Below, piece by piece: positions 63,898 to 64,000 of a stretch of 64,000 nt of DNA; within the stretch, counting starts at the first letter, position 1; every line of letters starts with the position of its first letter. The translations under genes were made by a program, and so were the position numbers. This DNA comes from Anthopleura xanthogrammica. Its lineage: Eukaryota; Cnidaria; Anthozoa; Actiniaria; Actiniidae. Below the pieces are notes generated by a model. The model saw only the letters and a list, made by a program, of their open reading frames with translations. It searched no databases and was not told the DNA's origin. The stretch lies in the NCBI GenBank assembly GCA_964019055.1, contig OZ025206.1, positions 16,155,291 to 16,219,290 on the forward strand, read 5' to 3'.

Positions 63898-64000
63898 ATT
63901 GTACAATTTTGTGTGAATAATTCGACAAGAATTGGGAAAAAAGTTGGAGCAAATTCAAAGCATAATATCGAAAATGGCGGTAAAACTATTTTCGATGATA
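63898..64000. promoter_or_regulatory. Gamma-tubulin upstream region; possible start of a divergent gene
   Basis: AAAATGGCGG at 63971-63980 matches the YY1-type element that also overlaps the SMUG1 start. On the plus strand the ATG at 63974 opens MAVKLFSM and is still open at the window edge, so a head-to-head gene may begin here. The evidence is thin. Confidence 0.35.

Overview
This is eukaryotic, animal nuclear DNA: nine intron-rich protein-coding genes on both strands, GT-AG introns, AT-rich spacers, microsatellites and many short inverted-repeat transposons. No bacterial, plasmid or viral operon structure is present. The encoded proteins resemble vertebrate orthologues closely and keep many introns. 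Together with the load of miniature transposons this suggests an invertebrate metazoan with conserved gene structure, perhaps a cnidarian such as a sea anemone or coral. That placement is inference from gene style, not a database match.

Layout. 1-4.2 kb is a gene-free, repeat-rich stretch. 4640-12457 (+) is an SLC22-type organic ion transporter of 9 coding exons. 15773-17713 (-) is a two-RRM hnRNP with a Gly/Ser-rich tail. It is head-to-head with SMUG1 uracil-DNA glycosylase (18104-19451, +). 22323-34479 (-) is an 18-exon sorting-nexin-like gene with an unusual order: SH3, coiled coil, C2HC zinc finger, PX, BAR-like helices. It is head-to-head with a RETREG/FAM134 ER-phagy receptor (35746-39642, +). 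RPL37A (41876-43597, -) is head-to-head with the meiotic recombination factor PSMC3IP/HOP2 (43881-47764, +). SLC25A1, the mitochondrial citrate carrier (50305-55126, -), and gamma-tubulin (56747-63897, -, 18 exons) fill the rest. A further gene may start at 63974 (+) and run out of the window.

I assembled all nine coding sequences by hand from splice signals. Every one joins in a single open frame from ATG to stop. The predicted lengths are 523, 451, 255, 595, 492, 92, 212, 327 and 463 residues.

The genes are mostly housekeeping and unrelated in pathway (transport, RNA processing, base-excision repair, membrane traffic, ER-phagy, translation, meiosis, citrate export, microtubule nucleation). 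What unites them is arrangement: three divergent pairs sharing short promoters, some with YY1-like or CRE-like motifs. Introns and spacers are crowded with palindromic elements belonging to several recurrent families.

The most unusual items are the SH3-C2HC-PX-BAR protein, an in-frame 81-bp tandem duplication carrying its splice acceptor, a near-perfect inverted pair of Penelope/hammerhead-like termini, a hairpin element nested inside another MITE, and a 666-bp foldback element in gamma-tubulin.
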